NCBI RefSeq assembly: GCF_000744225.1 | Contig: NZ_JQLN01000003.1 | Coordinates: 434,001-498,000, forward strand | Length of the DNA: 64,000 bases | Reading direction: 5' to 3' | From: Kitasatospora mediocidica KCTC 9733 | GTDB taxonomy: Bacteria; Actinomycetota; Actinomycetes; Streptomycetales; Streptomycetaceae | In this document: one piece after another, positions 9,744-20,787 of the stretch | How positions within the stretch are numbered: the stretch's first letter is position 1 | Layout of the letters: every line of letters starts with the position of its first letter | Notes under the pieces: model-generated | Told to the model about the DNA's origin: nothing | What the model saw: only the letters and a program-made list of their open reading frames with translations | Databases searched by the model: none | Translations under genes and position numbers: made by a program

Positions 9744-10919
9744 GTGGACCATTCCACCGCCCGGAGCACGGCGGCCGGCCCGGAACCGGGCCAACTGCAC
9801 GTGGTGCTGGTGCTGGCCGCCGGCAGCGGCGGGATCGGCGCGCACGTGCGCTCCCTCGCCCAGGGCCTGACCGCGCACGGCGTCAAGGTGACGGTCTGCG
9901 GGCCGGCCGACTCCGACGCGCGGTTCGGCTTCTCGCACACCGGCGCGGGCTTCCACCCGGTGGAGATCACCCCGACCGCCGGCGCCCGCAGCGACGCCAC
10001 CGCGATCGGTGAGCTGCGCCGGGCCTTCACCGGTGCCGGTCTGGTGCACGCGCACGGCCTGCGGGCGGCGCTGCTGTCCGACCTCGCGCTGCGCACGGCG
10101 GGCCGGCTGCCGGGGCTGCGGCCCGAGACGCCGCTGGTGGTGACCTCCCACCACGCGCTGCTCGCCACCGGTCTGGAGCGCCGCCTGCAGCGGTTGATGG
10201 AGCGTCGGGTGGCCCGGGCGGCCGACCTGGTGCTCGGCGCCTCCTCGGACCTGGTGGCCCGGGCCCGCGAGCTGGGGGCCACCGACGCCCGGCTCGGCCC
10301 GGTGGCGGCACCGCCGTTCGCCGCCGGCGGGCTGGACCGGACGGCGGCCCGGGCGGCGCTGCTGGGCGAGGGCGCCGAAGACCGTCCGCTCGTCCTGGCG
10401 GTCGGCCGACTGGTCCCGCACAAGGGCTTCGGGCAACTGCTGGACGCCTCCCGCACGCTGGCCGAGGGCCCCGGGCCGCATCCGCTGGTCCTGATCGCGG
10501 GGGACGGGCCGCAGGGCCCGGCGCTGCGCGAGCGCGTCGCGGCCGAGAAGCTCCCGGTCCGGCTGCTCGGTCACCGCGACGACGTCTGCGACCTGCTGGC
10601 CGCCGCCGACCTGGTGGTGATCGGCAGCCGCTGGGAGGCCCGCTCGCTGGTGGCCCAGGAGGCGCTGCGGGCCGGTGTCCCGCTGGTGTCGACGGCGGTC
10701 GGCGGGATCCCCGAACTGGTCGGGGACGCCGCCATCCTGGTGCCCGGCGGCGACCCGGTCGCGCTGGGCCGCGCGGTGCGCGAGCTGCTGGCCGACCCGG
10801 CCCGCCGCGCGGCGCTGGCCGCGGCCGGCCCGGTCCAGGCCGAGACCTGGCCGGACGAGGCCGCCACTGTGGCGCAGGTGCTCAGCACCTACGACGAGTT
10901 GGTGCAGGCGCCTCGGTAG
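9744..10919 (+). CDS. GT4-type glycosyltransferase
   Basis: A 391-residue protein with the GT-B fold. The N-terminus has VVLVLAAGSGGIGAHVRSLAQGL (a glycine-rich acceptor loop, shown in part) and HAHGLRAALL. The C-terminal half has AVGRLVPHKGFGQLLDA, LIAGDGPQGPALRE, and the nucleotide-sugar motif with EARSLVAQEALRAGVPLVST. Sugar donor and acceptor are unknown. The GTG start follows GGAGCGAGACGAC and leaves a normal family length. It is convergent with the GH15 gene, 20 bases away. Confidence 0.9.
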   Translation: MDHSTARSTAAGPEPGQLHVVLVLAAGSGGIGAHVRSLAQGLTAHGVKVTVCGPADSDARFGFSHTGAGFHPVEITPTAGARSDATAIGELRRAFTGAGLVHAHGLRAALLSDLALRTAGRLPGLRPETPLVVTSHHALLATGLERRLQRLMERRVARAADLVLGASSDLVARARELGATDARLGPVAAPPFAAGGLDRTAARAALLGEGAEDRPLVLAVGRLVPHKGFGQLLDASRTLAEGPGPHPLVLIAGDGPQGPALRERVAAEKLPVRLLGHRDDVCDLLAAADLVVIGSRWEARSLVAQEALRAGVPLVSTAVGGIPELVGDAAILVPGGDPVALGRAVRELLADPARRAALAAAGPVQAETWPDEAATVAQVLSTYDELVQAPR

Positions 10920-10939
10920 GGGGCCTGGCGCGGCGCCGG

Positions 10940-12895
10940 CTAGACGCTCGCGGCCTCGGCCGGCTGCGGCGAGAGGTAGGCCGCGCCGCAGGCGGTCAGC
11001 CGCAGGGCGGTGTCGATCAGCGGCACGTGGCTGAACGCCTGCGGGAAGTTGCCGACCTGGCGCTTGAGCCGGGGGTCCCACTCCTCCGCCAGCAGGCCGA
11101 CGTCGTTGCGCAGCGCGAGCAGCTTCTCGAAGAGCTCGCGCGCCTCGGCGACCCGGCCGATCATCGCCAAGTCGTCCGCGAGCCAGAACGAGCAGGCCAG
11201 GAAGGCCCCTTCGTGTCCGGACAACCCGTCGACGTTGTTGCCCTGGTCGTCGTGGGTCGGGTAGCGCAGCACGAAGCCGTCCTCGGTGGACAGTTCGCGC
11301 TGGATCGCCTCGATGGTGCCGATCACCCGCTTGTCGTCCGGCGGCAGGAAACCCACCTGGGGGATCAGCAGCAGGGAGGCGTCCAGCTCGGTGCCGCCGT
11401 AGTACTGGGTGAAGGTGTTGCGCTGGGCGTCGTAGCCCTTCTCGCAGACGTCGGCGTGGATCTCGTCGCGCAGCGCGCGCCAGCGGTCCAGCGGGCCTTC
11501 GGCCGGGGTCTGCTCGATGAGCTTGATGGTGCGGTCCACCGCGACCCAGGCCATCACCTTGGAGTGCACGAAGTGCCGGCGCGGCCCGCGCACCTCCCAG
11601 ATGCCCTCGTCGGGGGCCTTCCAGTGCTCCTCCAGGTAGCTGATCAGGCGCAGCTGGAGCAGGTGGGCGTGGTCGTTGCGGGAGAGCCCGGTCATCTGGG
11701 CCAGGTAGAGCGCCTCGACGACCTCGCCGTAGACGTCCAGCTGGAGCTGGCCGGCCGCGCCGTTGCCGACCCGCACCGGCGCCGAACCCTCGTAGCCGGG
11801 CAGCCAGTCCAGGGTGGACTCGGTGAGCTCGCGCTGGCCGGTGATGGAGTACATGATCTGCAGGTTCTCCGGGTCGCCGGCCACCGCCCGCAGCAGCCAC
11901 TCGCGCCAGGCCCGGGCCTCCTCGCGGTAGCCGGTGCGCAGCAGTGAGGAGAGCGTGATGGCGGCGTCGCGCAGCCAGGTGTAGCGGTAGTCCCAGTTGC
12001 GCTCGCCGCCGATGTCCTCGGGCAGCGAGGTGGTGGGCGCGGCGACGATGCCGCCGGTGGGGGCGTAGGTGAGCGCCTTGAGGGTGACCAGGGAGCGGAC
12101 GACGGCCTCCTGGTAGGGGCCCTGGTAGGTGCACTGGCTGACCCAGTCCTGCCAGAACTCCTCGGTGAGCGCGAGCGAGGCCTCCGGGTCGGGCGCCTCC
12201 GGCGGCGGCAGGTGGGAGGCCTGCCAGGTGAGGGCGAAGGCGATCCGCTCGCCGGCCTCGACGGTGAAGTCGGCGTAGGTGGTCAGGTCGCGGCCGTAGG
12301 TCTCGGACTCGCCGTCCAGCCAGACCGAGTCGGGCCCGGAGACCGCGACCGTGCGGTGCCCGCCGTCGGGCTGCTCGACCCGGTGCACCCAGGGGACGAT
12401 CCGGCCGTAGCTGAACCGCATCCGCAGGGCGGAGCGCATCCGGACCCGGCCGTGCAGGCCCTCCACGATGCGGATCATCTGCGGCACCGGTTCCTGGTCG
12501 CCCAGGTGCCGCGGCGGCATGAAGTCGATCACCCGGACGCTGCCGCGCGGGGTGTCCCACTCCTGTTCCAGAATCAGCGTGTCGCCGCGGTAGCGGCGCC
12601 GGTCGGCCGGCACCGCCGGCGCGGAGGCACTGATCGGCGGGGTCTTCAGTTCACCCGTATCGGTGAACGGCGCCCGCGGCGCGGGGGCGACGGTGGCCGG
12701 GCCGGTGGGCGCCGCCTCGGCGGGGCCGATCCGCCAGAAGCCGTGTTCGTCGGTGCCCAGCAGGCCGGCGAAGACGGCGGGGGAGTCGAATCGGGGCAGG
12801 CAGAGCCAGTCCACGGCTCCGTCTCTGCTGACCAGGGCGGCGGTCTGCATGTCCCCGATGAGTGCGTAGTCCTCGATACGGCCGGCCACGTGCAT
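10940..12895 (-). CDS. Glycoside hydrolase family 15 protein (glucoamylase/trehalase-like)
   Basis: A 651-residue cytoplasmic-type GH15 protein with no signal peptide. The N-terminal block GRIEDYALIGDMQTAALVSRDG, then WLCLPRFDSPAVFAGLLG, is characteristic. The (α/α)6 barrel shows RNWDYRYTWLRDAAITL near residue 300, where the general acid/base environment lies, and GIWEVRGPRRHFVHSKVMAWVA near 440. The family hydrolyses α-glucosides; actinobacterial members of this architecture include trehalases, so trehalose is possible. It is convergent with the glycosyltransferase and divergent from pyrG. Confidence 0.92.
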   Translation of the reverse strand: MHVAGRIEDYALIGDMQTAALVSRDGAVDWLCLPRFDSPAVFAGLLGTDEHGFWRIGPAEAAPTGPATVAPAPRAPFTDTGELKTPPISASAPAVPADRRRYRGDTLILEQEWDTPRGSVRVIDFMPPRHLGDQEPVPQMIRIVEGLHGRVRMRSALRMRFSYGRIVPWVHRVEQPDGGHRTVAVSGPDSVWLDGESETYGRDLTTYADFTVEAGERIAFALTWQASHLPPPEAPDPEASLALTEEFWQDWVSQCTYQGPYQEAVVRSLVTLKALTYAPTGGIVAAPTTSLPEDIGGERNWDYRYTWLRDAAITLSSLLRTGYREEARAWREWLLRAVAGDPENLQIMYSITGQRELTESTLDWLPGYEGSAPVRVGNGAAGQLQLDVYGEVVEALYLAQMTGLSRNDHAHLLQLRLISYLEEHWKAPDEGIWEVRGPRRHFVHSKVMAWVAVDRTIKLIEQTPAEGPLDRWRALRDEIHADVCEKGYDAQRNTFTQYYGGTELDASLLLIPQVGFLPPDDKRVIGTIEAIQRELSTEDGFVLRYPTHDDQGNNVDGLSGHEGAFLACSFWLADDLAMIGRVAEARELFEKLLALRNDVGLLAEEWDPRLKRQVGNFPQAFSHVPLIDTALRLTACGAAYLSPQPAEAASV

Positions 12896-13533
12896 CTCCA
12901 GTTCGCGGTAGTGCTCGGCGGTCGCACGACGGAGCGAGAGCGTGAGGCGGGGCCGGAGGTGGGGCGCGAGCCCCGACCGGCCGTCCCCCGGGCCGCTGGT
13001 GGCGGGTGGCCGGGGACGGGCGCGCGGAACCACCGTGGGCTCCTGGACTGGGCGTGGGGGTCGAGCGGTGGAGCGGGGTCCGGTCGCGCATCGGGGACGG
13101 AGAGGCGTCGTCCCGACCCCTCGTCCTCGGCTGGCTCTGCTGTCGGCGATGCGTCCGTGCAGGATACGACGAGGTGGGTGGGCGAAGCACCCGGAAACGA
13201 TCTCGTACCGCCGTCTGCTCGGGCTGCGGGCCGAAAAGTAGTCAGGTCCGTCGCCCGGCCTGGTCTCTCCCGGGGTCGGGGGATGATCAGGACGGGCCAT
13301 CCGGGCCTGATCACCACGGCCCCTCGGCGCGGTCCGGAACCACCCGTCCGGAGCACCCCGGGGACGTCCGAACGCGTACGGGTCAGCTCGCTGATACCCT
13401 GGTATCCCGTGGACTGGTGGGATCAACCGCCCCGGACCCGCCGACTGACGACCCCGCAACGCGGCCTTTCGTCCCGTCGGCGCGGCCGCGCCACCAGCGT
13501 CATCCTCGACACGCGACCCACGGGAGCCCCCTC
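12896..13533. other. 638-bp divergent intergenic region between GH15 gene and pyrG
   Basis: Neither strand shows a convincing gene; open frames here lack protein-like composition. Two symmetric sites stand out. TGATCAGG at 13284-13291 pairs with CCTGATCA at 13306-13313 around a 14-base spacer. A 14-bp perfect palindrome GATACCCTGGTATC lies at 13393-13406, about 128 bases before pyrG, and contains a TACCCT -10-like hexamer. Both could be operators or promoter elements. CGGGAG six bases upstream of the TTG at 13534 is the likely pyrG ribosome binding site. Confidence 0.5.
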
Positions 13534-15210
<1,677 letters not shown>

Positions 15211-15221
15211 CCACCGGGACC

Positions 15222-15259
15222 AGACGGCGGCCGTGCGGATCCTCGCGCGGCCGCCGTCT
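15222..15259 (+). terminator. Hairpin terminator after pyrG
   Basis: A perfect 12-bp stem (AGACGGCGGCCG at 15222-15233 with CGGCCGCCGTCT at 15248-15259) and a 14-base loop begin 12 bases after the pyrG stop. No strong T-tract follows, which is usual for high-GC actinobacterial terminators. Confidence 0.75.
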
Positions 15260-15302
15260 GTCGTAGGTTGAGGTCGAGGTCCACGACCAAGGGGAGAGCA
15301 CC

Positions 15303-15944
15303 ATGACGGACGTCCGGCTGCAGATCAGTGACCAGGCCGAGGAATGGCGGGTGCTGTCCTCGCAGACCCCGTTCCAGGGCCGGGTGACGGGGGTGCGCAG
15401 CGACGAGGTCGAGATGCCGGACGGTTCGGTGGCGCGTCGCGACTACCAGACCCACCCGGGCTCCGTCAGCGTGCTGGCGCTGGACGGGCAGCAGCGGGTG
15501 CTGCTGGTCCGCCAGTACCGTCACCCGGTGCGCCAGCGGCTCTGGGAGCTGCCGGCCGGGCTGCTGGACGTGGCCGGCGAGAACCCGCTGCACGCCGCCC
15601 AGCGCGAGCTGTACGAGGAGGCGCACTGCAAGGCGGGTGAGTGGAGGGTGCTGGTGGACTTCTACACCTCACCCGGTGGGACGGACGAGGCGCTGCGGCT
15701 CTTCCTGGCCACCGACCTCGCCGACTCCGAGGAGGAGCGCTACGCGGCGCACGGCGAGGAGCTGGAGATCGAGGTGGCCCGGGTCCCGCTGGAGCAGCTG
15801 GTCGGCCGGGTGCTGGCCGGCGAACTGCACAACCCCACGCTGGTCACCGGCACCCTCGCGCTGCACGCCGCGCTCACCGGCCCGGGCCTGGACGCACTGC
15901 GCCCGGCCGGCTCGCCGTGGCCGGCGCGGCCGTTCACCGAGTGA
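15303..15944 (+). CDS. NUDIX hydrolase, ADP-ribose pyrophosphatase-like
   Basis: A 213-residue NUDIX protein. The box spans the GLLDVAGENPLHAAQRELYEEAHCKAG region near residue 85, with the REL-EE core of the Mg-binding helix. DYQTHPGSVSVLALDG and VRQYRHPVRQRLWELPAG precede it, as in ADP-ribose pyrophosphatases. It probably hydrolyses ADP-ribose to AMP and ribose 5-phosphate. AAGGGGAGA eight bases before the ATG is a strong ribosome binding site. It is separated from pyrG by a terminator, so it probably has its own promoter. Confidence 0.9.
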   Translation: MTDVRLQISDQAEEWRVLSSQTPFQGRVTGVRSDEVEMPDGSVARRDYQTHPGSVSVLALDGQQRVLLVRQYRHPVRQRLWELPAGLLDVAGENPLHAAQRELYEEAHCKAGEWRVLVDFYTSPGGTDEALRLFLATDLADSEEERYAAHGEELEIEVARVPLEQLVGRVLAGELHNPTLVTGTLALHAALTGPGLDALRPAGSPWPARPFTE

Positions 15945-16104
15945 GCCCGACCGGCGACCGGCACTGATCCACTGGAGTGATTTGCCGGTTGGTACTACCG
16001 CAACGTCCACTCCGCACGGCGCCTGGGGCGAACTACGCTTCGCAGACGGACCCGGTAACAGGTTCGTCCGCGAACGCTGAGCGACCTGGTCAGGAGTGGC
16101 GCAC

Positions 16105-17919
16105 GTGGCGAGGAAGACAGCGACGATGGACGCACGGCCGGCCCCCGCCGAACCGGTGGACCGGCTGCCGCGCGGGGCGGAGCCGTTCACCGGCCGGCGG
16201 GCCGAGCTCGCCGCGCTGCGGACCCAGGCGGGGCGCCCCGCCGAGCCCGGGTGCTGCCGGCTGCTGGTGATCGCCGGCCGGCCCGGCTCCGGCCGCACCG
16301 CGCTGGCGCTGCGCTTCGCCCGTTCGCACCCGACCGGCCACGAGGTGCTGTTCGCCCGGCTCGGCGCCCCCGACGGGACGGCGCTGGAGAGCGGTGCGGT
16401 GGCCCGTCGGCTGCTCGACCGGCTCGGCGTGAGCGGCTCGGGCGCCGCACTGCCGGCGGACGGCACTGAGGACCCGGCCTGCGCGCGGCTGCGCGCCGCG
16501 CTCACCGGCCGGGACACCCTGCTGGTGCTGGACGGCGTGGTGGACGCCGAGCAGCTCGGCCCGCTGCTGCCCGAGGAGCCGCGCTGCCTGGTGGTCGCCG
16601 TTACCGCCGGACCGCTCACCGGGCTCGCGGACCGCTTCGCGGTCGACCCGGTGATCCTGCGCGGTCTGGAGGAGGCCGCCGCCGTCGAGCTGTTGACCGG
16701 TGTGGTCGGCGGGACCCGGGTCAGCTGCGACCCGGTCGGCGCGGTGGAGCTGGTCGAGGCCTGCGCGGGCCGCCCGGCGCCGTTGCGGCTGATGGCCGGC
16801 TGGCTGCGCGACCGGCCGAAGGCGGCCGTCCCGGACGCGGTGGTCGCGCTCAAGGAGGCCGGTGCCGACGGCGGCGCCGACGACCCGCTGGCGGCGGCGC
16901 TGGCCCTGCGCTACCGCGCCCTGCCGGTGGCCCAGGCCCGGATGCTGCGGATGCTGACGCTGTCCCCCGGGCAGCGCGCCGATCTGCGCACCGCCTCCGC
17001 CCTGGTCGGCTGCCCCGCCCCCGAAGCGGCCGCCGCCCTGCACGCGCTGGCCGGTTGCGAACTGCTCGACGAGGAGGCTCCCGGAGCCGACGGCACGCCG
17101 CGCTACCGGGTCCCCGGCCGGCTGCACGGCCGACTGGTGGCCCTGCGCGAGGAGCGGGACCGGCCGGCCGAGGTCCAGTTGGCCCGGGCCCGGCTGCTGG
17201 AGCGGTTGGTGCGGCTGGTGGACTCGGCTCGCGCCCTGCTGGAGCCGGGCCGCACTGCGGCGGCCGATCCGCTGCCCGGGCCGCTGCGGCTGCGCACGGC
17301 CGAGCACGCCCGGCAGTGGCTGCTGGGTGAGCGCGAGCTGTTGTTGGGGGCGGTCGAGGACGCGATCGGGCAGGCCGATCTGGACGGTTCGGCGGGCCGG
17401 CTGGTCAGCGCGCTGCTGCGGACGTTGCCGCTGACCGGCGAGGCGGCCCCGGCCGACCTGCACCAGCTGCACACCCTGGTGCTGCGGACGGCCGAGCGGC
17501 ACGGCACGCCGCGCCGGGCCGCCGCCGCGCTGCTCAACCTCGCGGACCTGCAGGCCGCCGCCGGGCACTGGGAGAGCGCCGCGCTGCGCTATCGGGAGGC
17601 GCTGGACCGCTCCCGCGAGCCGCTGGACGAGCAGGCCGCCGCCCGGGCGCTGGAGGGCGCGGCCGAGTGCTACCGGTCGCTGGGCGACCCGGTCCGGGCC
17701 GCCGACTGGTTCGGGCGGGCGCTGGCGCTGCGGCAGGGCCTGGGGGAGAGCGCCGGGCAGGCCCGGGTGCTGGCCAGGACGGCCGAGGCGCACGCCGCCC
17801 AGCGCCGCTACGACGAGGCCGACCGGGAGTACCGGGCGGCGCTGGCGCTGCTGCGCAGACTGGGGGACGAGCGTGGGATCAGGGCGGTGTCAGCGGCGTT
17901 GGAGAACCTTCGGGAGTGA
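16105..17919 (+). CDS. STAND/NB-ARC-like ATPase with C-terminal TPRs
   Basis: A 604-residue protein. Residues about 15-280 form a P-loop NTPase: FTGRRAELAALR, then LLVIAGRPGSGRTALALRFA, where the Walker A lysine is replaced by arginine, then Walker B TLLVLDGV and LVVAVTAGPL. A winged-helix-like section (LRMLTLSPGQRADLRTASALV) follows. Residues about 460-600 hold TPRs (LLNLADLQAAAGHWESAALRYREAL, then AECYRSLGDPVRAADWFGRAL). This is the AfsR/SARP-associated STAND architecture without a DNA-binding N-terminus. The GTG at 16105 has AGGAG eight bases upstream; an ATG at 16126 is a good alternative. Function unknown, signalling role inferred. Confidence 0.8.
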   Translation: MARKTATMDARPAPAEPVDRLPRGAEPFTGRRAELAALRTQAGRPAEPGCCRLLVIAGRPGSGRTALALRFARSHPTGHEVLFARLGAPDGTALESGAVARRLLDRLGVSGSGAALPADGTEDPACARLRAALTGRDTLLVLDGVVDAEQLGPLLPEEPRCLVVAVTAGPLTGLADRFAVDPVILRGLEEAAAVELLTGVVGGTRVSCDPVGAVELVEACAGRPAPLRLMAGWLRDRPKAAVPDAVVALKEAGADGGADDPLAAALALRYRALPVAQARMLRMLTLSPGQRADLRTASALVGCPAPEAAAALHALAGCELLDEEAPGADGTPRYRVPGRLHGRLVALREERDRPAEVQLARARLLERLVRLVDSARALLEPGRTAAADPLPGPLRLRTAEHARQWLLGERELLLGAVEDAIGQADLDGSAGRLVSALLRTLPLTGEAAPADLHQLHTLVLRTAERHGTPRRAAAALLNLADLQAAAGHWESAALRYREALDRSREPLDEQAAARALEGAAECYRSLGDPVRAADWFGRALALRQGLGESAGQARVLARTAEAHAAQRRYDEADREYRAALALLRRLGDERGIRAVSAALENLRE

Positions 17920-18042
17920 GATCTCCTGAGAGGCTTGCGTCCTATGGGAAGTTTGCCCGTTCTGAGGCGGTTTAGTAGGAAGATCCAGATGCAAGCCTAC
18001 GAATCTGCCAATGTCTTCGGCGGATTTATTCACTTTGGAAGG

Positions 18043-18071
18043 CTGACGGATCGCCTGGGCTTCATTACACT
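18043..18071 (+). promoter_or_regulatory. Putative sigma-70-type promoter of ald
   Basis: CTGACG (18043-18048) and TACACT (18066-18071) are separated by 17 bases, a good match to the HrdB consensus. They would give a leader of about 108 bases before ald. The region just upstream (17,930-18,000) is less GC-rich and carries an AGGCTTGC/GCAAGCCT inverted pair 52 bases apart, which may be a regulator site. Confidence 0.5.
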
Positions 18072-18185
18072 CGACCTTAGTCGCGCAGTGCAGCGTGCCC
18101 CGGCCCTGCCGGAGGCCTGTCCACGCGTGCACCCGCCGGTCTTCCCCCGGTTGGGACTCCCATGGCAAGAGGGACGTGTTTAACC

Positions 18186-19304
18186 GTGACCAAGGTCGGC
18201 ATCCCCCGCGAGGTCAAGAACCACGAGTACCGCGTGGCCATCACGCCCGCCGGCGTGCATGAGCTGGTCCGCAACGGGCACGAGGTCTACATCGAGGACA
18301 ACGCCGGTCTCGGCTCCTCGATCCCCAACGAGGAGTACGTGGCCGCCGGTGCCACCATCCTCGGCACCGCCGACGAGGTCTGGGCCACCGCCGACCTGCT
18401 CCTGAAGGTCAAGGAGCCGATCGCGCAGGAGTACCACCGCCTGCGCAAGGGCCAGACGCTCTTCACCTACCTGCACCTGGCGGCCGACCGCGCCGGCACC
18501 GACGCGCTGGTCGCCTCGGGCACCACCGCGATCGCGTACGAGACCGTGCAGCTCGGCAACGGCGCCCTGCCGCTGCTGGCCCCGATGTCCGAGGTCGCGG
18601 GCCGGCTGGCCCCGCAGGTCGGTTCGTACCACCTGATGCGCCCGGCCGGCGGCCGTGGCACCCTGCCCGGCGGCGTGCCCGGCACCCACCCGGCCAAGTG
18701 CGTGGTCATCGGCGGCGGCGTCTCCGGCTGGCACGCGGCCACCATCGCGATCGGCATGGGCTACGACGTCACCCTGCTCGACCGTGACATCAACAAGCTG
18801 CGCGAGGCCGACAAGGTCTTCGGCAACAAGATCAAGGCCATCGCCTCCAACGCCTTCGAGCTGGAGAAGGCGGTGCTGGAGGCCGACCTGGTGATCGGCG
18901 CCGTGCTGATCCCGGGCGCCAAGGCCCCCAAGCTGGTCACCAACGAGCTGGTCTCGCGGATGAAGCCGGGCTCGGTGCTCGTCGACATCGCGATCGACCA
19001 GGGCGGTTGCTTCGAGGACTCGCGGGCCACCACGCACGCCGAGCCGACCTTCGAGGTCCACAACTCGGTCTTCTACTGCGTGGCGAACATGCCGGGCGCC
19101 GTCCCGAACACGTCCACCTACGCGCTGACCAACGCCACGCTGCCCTACATCGTGGAGCTGGCCAACCGCGGCTGGAAGGACGCGCTGCGCCGCGACGCCG
19201 CGCTCGCCAAGGGCCTGAACGTGCACGAGGGCCAGATCACCTACGGCGCCGTCGCCGAGGCGTTCGGCCTGCCGGCCATCTCCCTGGAGAACGTGCTGGC
19301 CTGA
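18186..19304 (+). CDS. ald: Alanine dehydrogenase
   Basis: A 372-residue NAD-dependent L-alanine dehydrogenase interconverting alanine and pyruvate plus ammonia. It opens [20 protein letters not shown] with the catalytic Lys in LLKVKEPI and His in FTYLHLAA. The Rossmann motif [20 protein letters not shown] lies near residue 175, and the second conserved region is [14 protein letters not shown] and THAEPTF. The GTG start matches the family N-terminus and is preceded by AGAGGGACG. It lies upstream of the parA-like operon as in other Streptomyces, separated by a hairpin terminator. Confidence 0.96.
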   Translation: MTKVGIPREVKNHEYRVAITPAGVHELVRNGHEVYIEDNAGLGSSIPNEEYVAAGATILGTADEVWATADLLLKVKEPIAQEYHRLRKGQTLFTYLHLAADRAGTDALVASGTTAIAYETVQLGNGALPLLAPMSEVAGRLAPQVGSYHLMRPAGGRGTLPGGVPGTHPAKCVVIGGGVSGWHAATIAIGMGYDVTLLDRDINKLREADKVFGNKIKAIASNAFELEKAVLEADLVIGAVLIPGAKAPKLVTNELVSRMKPGSVLVDIAIDQGGCFEDSRATTHAEPTFEVHNSVFYCVANMPGAVPNTSTYALTNATLPYIVELANRGWKDALRRDAALAKGLNVHEGQITYGAVAEAFGLPAISLENVLA

Positions 19305-19324
19305 CGCTCCGCCAGCCCTGTCGC

Positions 19325-19358
19325 AAGCCCCTGGACGGCCTTCGCCGCTCAGGGGCTT
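19325..19358 (+). terminator. Hairpin terminator after ald
   Basis: AAGCCCCTG (19325-19333) pairs with CAGGGGCTT (19350-19358), a 9-bp perfect stem 20 bases after the ald stop, with possible extra GC pairs inside the 16-base interior. Confidence 0.6.
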
Positions 19359-19531
19359 CGACATGCGCCGACGTGGGCGTCAATGCTCTGTAAGTCGAGT
19401 CACCCGCCGTCCCCCGGCCGCCCTCCCGGGAGGGTGACCGGCCCACGAAACGGTGCGGCTGCAACGCCGTCCAACCCTTGACAGCGGCCGGTCCGATACC
19501 CGACACATCCTGCCCACTACCGTGGATTGTG

Positions 19532-19561
19532 TTGCTGCGAACGCCCGGAACGGCCTAGAGT
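19532..19561 (+). promoter_or_regulatory. Putative promoter of the parA-like/scpAB operon
   Basis: In the 330-base gap between ald and the parA-like gene, TTGCTG (19532-19537) and TAGAGT (19556-19561) are 18 bases apart. A perfect -35 hexamer TTGACA also occurs at 19478-19483 but has no good -10 partner at 17-18 bases. AAGGAGG near 19619 is the ribosome binding site for the GTG at 19636. Confidence 0.4.
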
Positions 19562-19635
19562 CGCAAATCGTCGGCATGGTGTCAGGCTGACGAATCGACA
19601 TAATGCCCTGGATGCCCAAGGAGGTAAGACGACTT

Positions 19636-20787
19636 GTGAATGAGTCGACATTTGCTCCCGGGGGTGGTCAGCCAGGACTGGCAGAGCACACCACCGGACA
19701 GCCGACCGACGACACCGGGGCCGCATACACCACCGTCGGCGCGACCGAGATCGGCACGGTTGCCGTCCGGACGTTCGAAGCCCGGCAGGCCGCGGCCGCC
19801 GGCTACGACTCCGATCTGTCCGCCCACGGTCTCGCCTACGGTGAGTTCGCCTACGGCTCCCACGACGACCCGGACGCCGAGTACGAACCAGACCCGGAGT
19901 ACGCCGCGACCCTGGCCCCTGACGCAGCCCGTCAGCGACGTGAACGGGTCGGCCCCACCGGCCGGCCACTGCCCTACTTCCCGATCCCGGCGCCGCTGGC
20001 CGAGCACGGCCCGGCCCGCATCGTCGCGATGTGCAACCAGAAGGGCGGCGTCGGCAAGACCACGTCGACCATCAACCTGGGTGCCGCGCTGGCCGAGTAC
20101 GGCCGCCGCGTGCTGCTGGTCGACTTCGACCCGCAGGGCGCTCTCTCGGTCGGCCTCGGGGTCAACCCGATGGAGCTGGACGTCACGGTCTACAACCTGC
20201 TCATGGAGCGGGGTCTGACGGCCGACGAGGTGCTGCTGAAGACGGCCGTGCCGGGGATGGACCTGCTGCCCTCCAACATCGACCTGTCGGCCGCCGAGGT
20301 GCAGCTGGTCAGCGAGGTGGCCCGGGAGTCCGCGCTGGCGCGCGCCCTCAAGCCGCTGCTGCCCGACTACGACTTCGTGATCATCGACTGCCAGCCCTCG
20401 CTGGGCCTGCTGACGGTCAACGCCCTGACGGCGGCTCACAGCGTCATCGTGCCGCTGGAGTGCGAGTTCTTCGCACTGCGCGGGGTGGCGCTGCTCACCG
20501 AGACGATCGAGAAGGTCTGCGAGCGGCTCAACCCCGAGCTGCGCCTGGACGGCATCCTGGCCACCATGTACGACTCCCGGACGGTGCACAGCCGCGAGGT
20601 GCTCGCACGCGTGGTCGAGGCCTTCGGCGAGCACGTCTTCCACACCGTCATCGGCCGTACCGTGCGGTTCCCGGAGACCACCGTCGCCGGTGAGCCGATC
20701 ACCACGTACGCGACCAACTCGGTGGGCGCCGCCGCCTACCGCCAGCTCGCCAGGGAGGTGCTCGAACGGTGCCGCCCCGTCGAGTGA
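19636..20787 (+). CDS. ParA-family ATPase linked to ScpAB
   Basis: A 383-residue P-loop ATPase. A 130-residue N-terminal extension, Gly/Ala/Tyr-rich with FAYGSHDDPDAEYEPDPEYA, precedes the deviant Walker A motif CNQKGGVGKTTSTINLG. DFDPQGALSVGLGV and IIDCQPSLGLLTVNAL (Walker B region) follow, and the C-terminus has the GRTVRFPETTVAGEPI segment usual in ParA/Soj proteins. It is not the oriC-linked parA, as no parB is adjacent. It is the second ParA-like protein that in actinobacteria sits with scpA and scpB, so a role in condensin loading or segregation is inferred. The GTG was chosen for its AAGGAGG site. Confidence 0.92.
   Translation: MNESTFAPGGGQPGLAEHTTGQPTDDTGAAYTTVGATEIGTVAVRTFEARQAAAAGYDSDLSAHGLAYGEFAYGSHDDPDAEYEPDPEYAATLAPDAARQRRERVGPTGRPLPYFPIPAPLAEHGPARIVAMCNQKGGVGKTTSTINLGAALAEYGRRVLLVDFDPQGALSVGLGVNPMELDVTVYNLLMERGLTADEVLLKTAVPGMDLLPSNIDLSAAEVQLVSEVARESALARALKPLLPDYDFVIIDCQPSLGLLTVNALTAAHSVIVPLECEFFALRGVALLTETIEKVCERLNPELRLDGILATMYDSRTVHSREVLARVVEAFGEHVFHTVIGRTVRFPETTVAGEPITTYATNSVGAAAYRQLAREVLERCRPVE

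Noticed and set aside
19478..19483. Perfect TTGACA -35 upstream of the parA-like gene
   Set aside because: No -10 hexamer at a suitable distance; the TTGCTG/TAGAGT pair is the better candidate.
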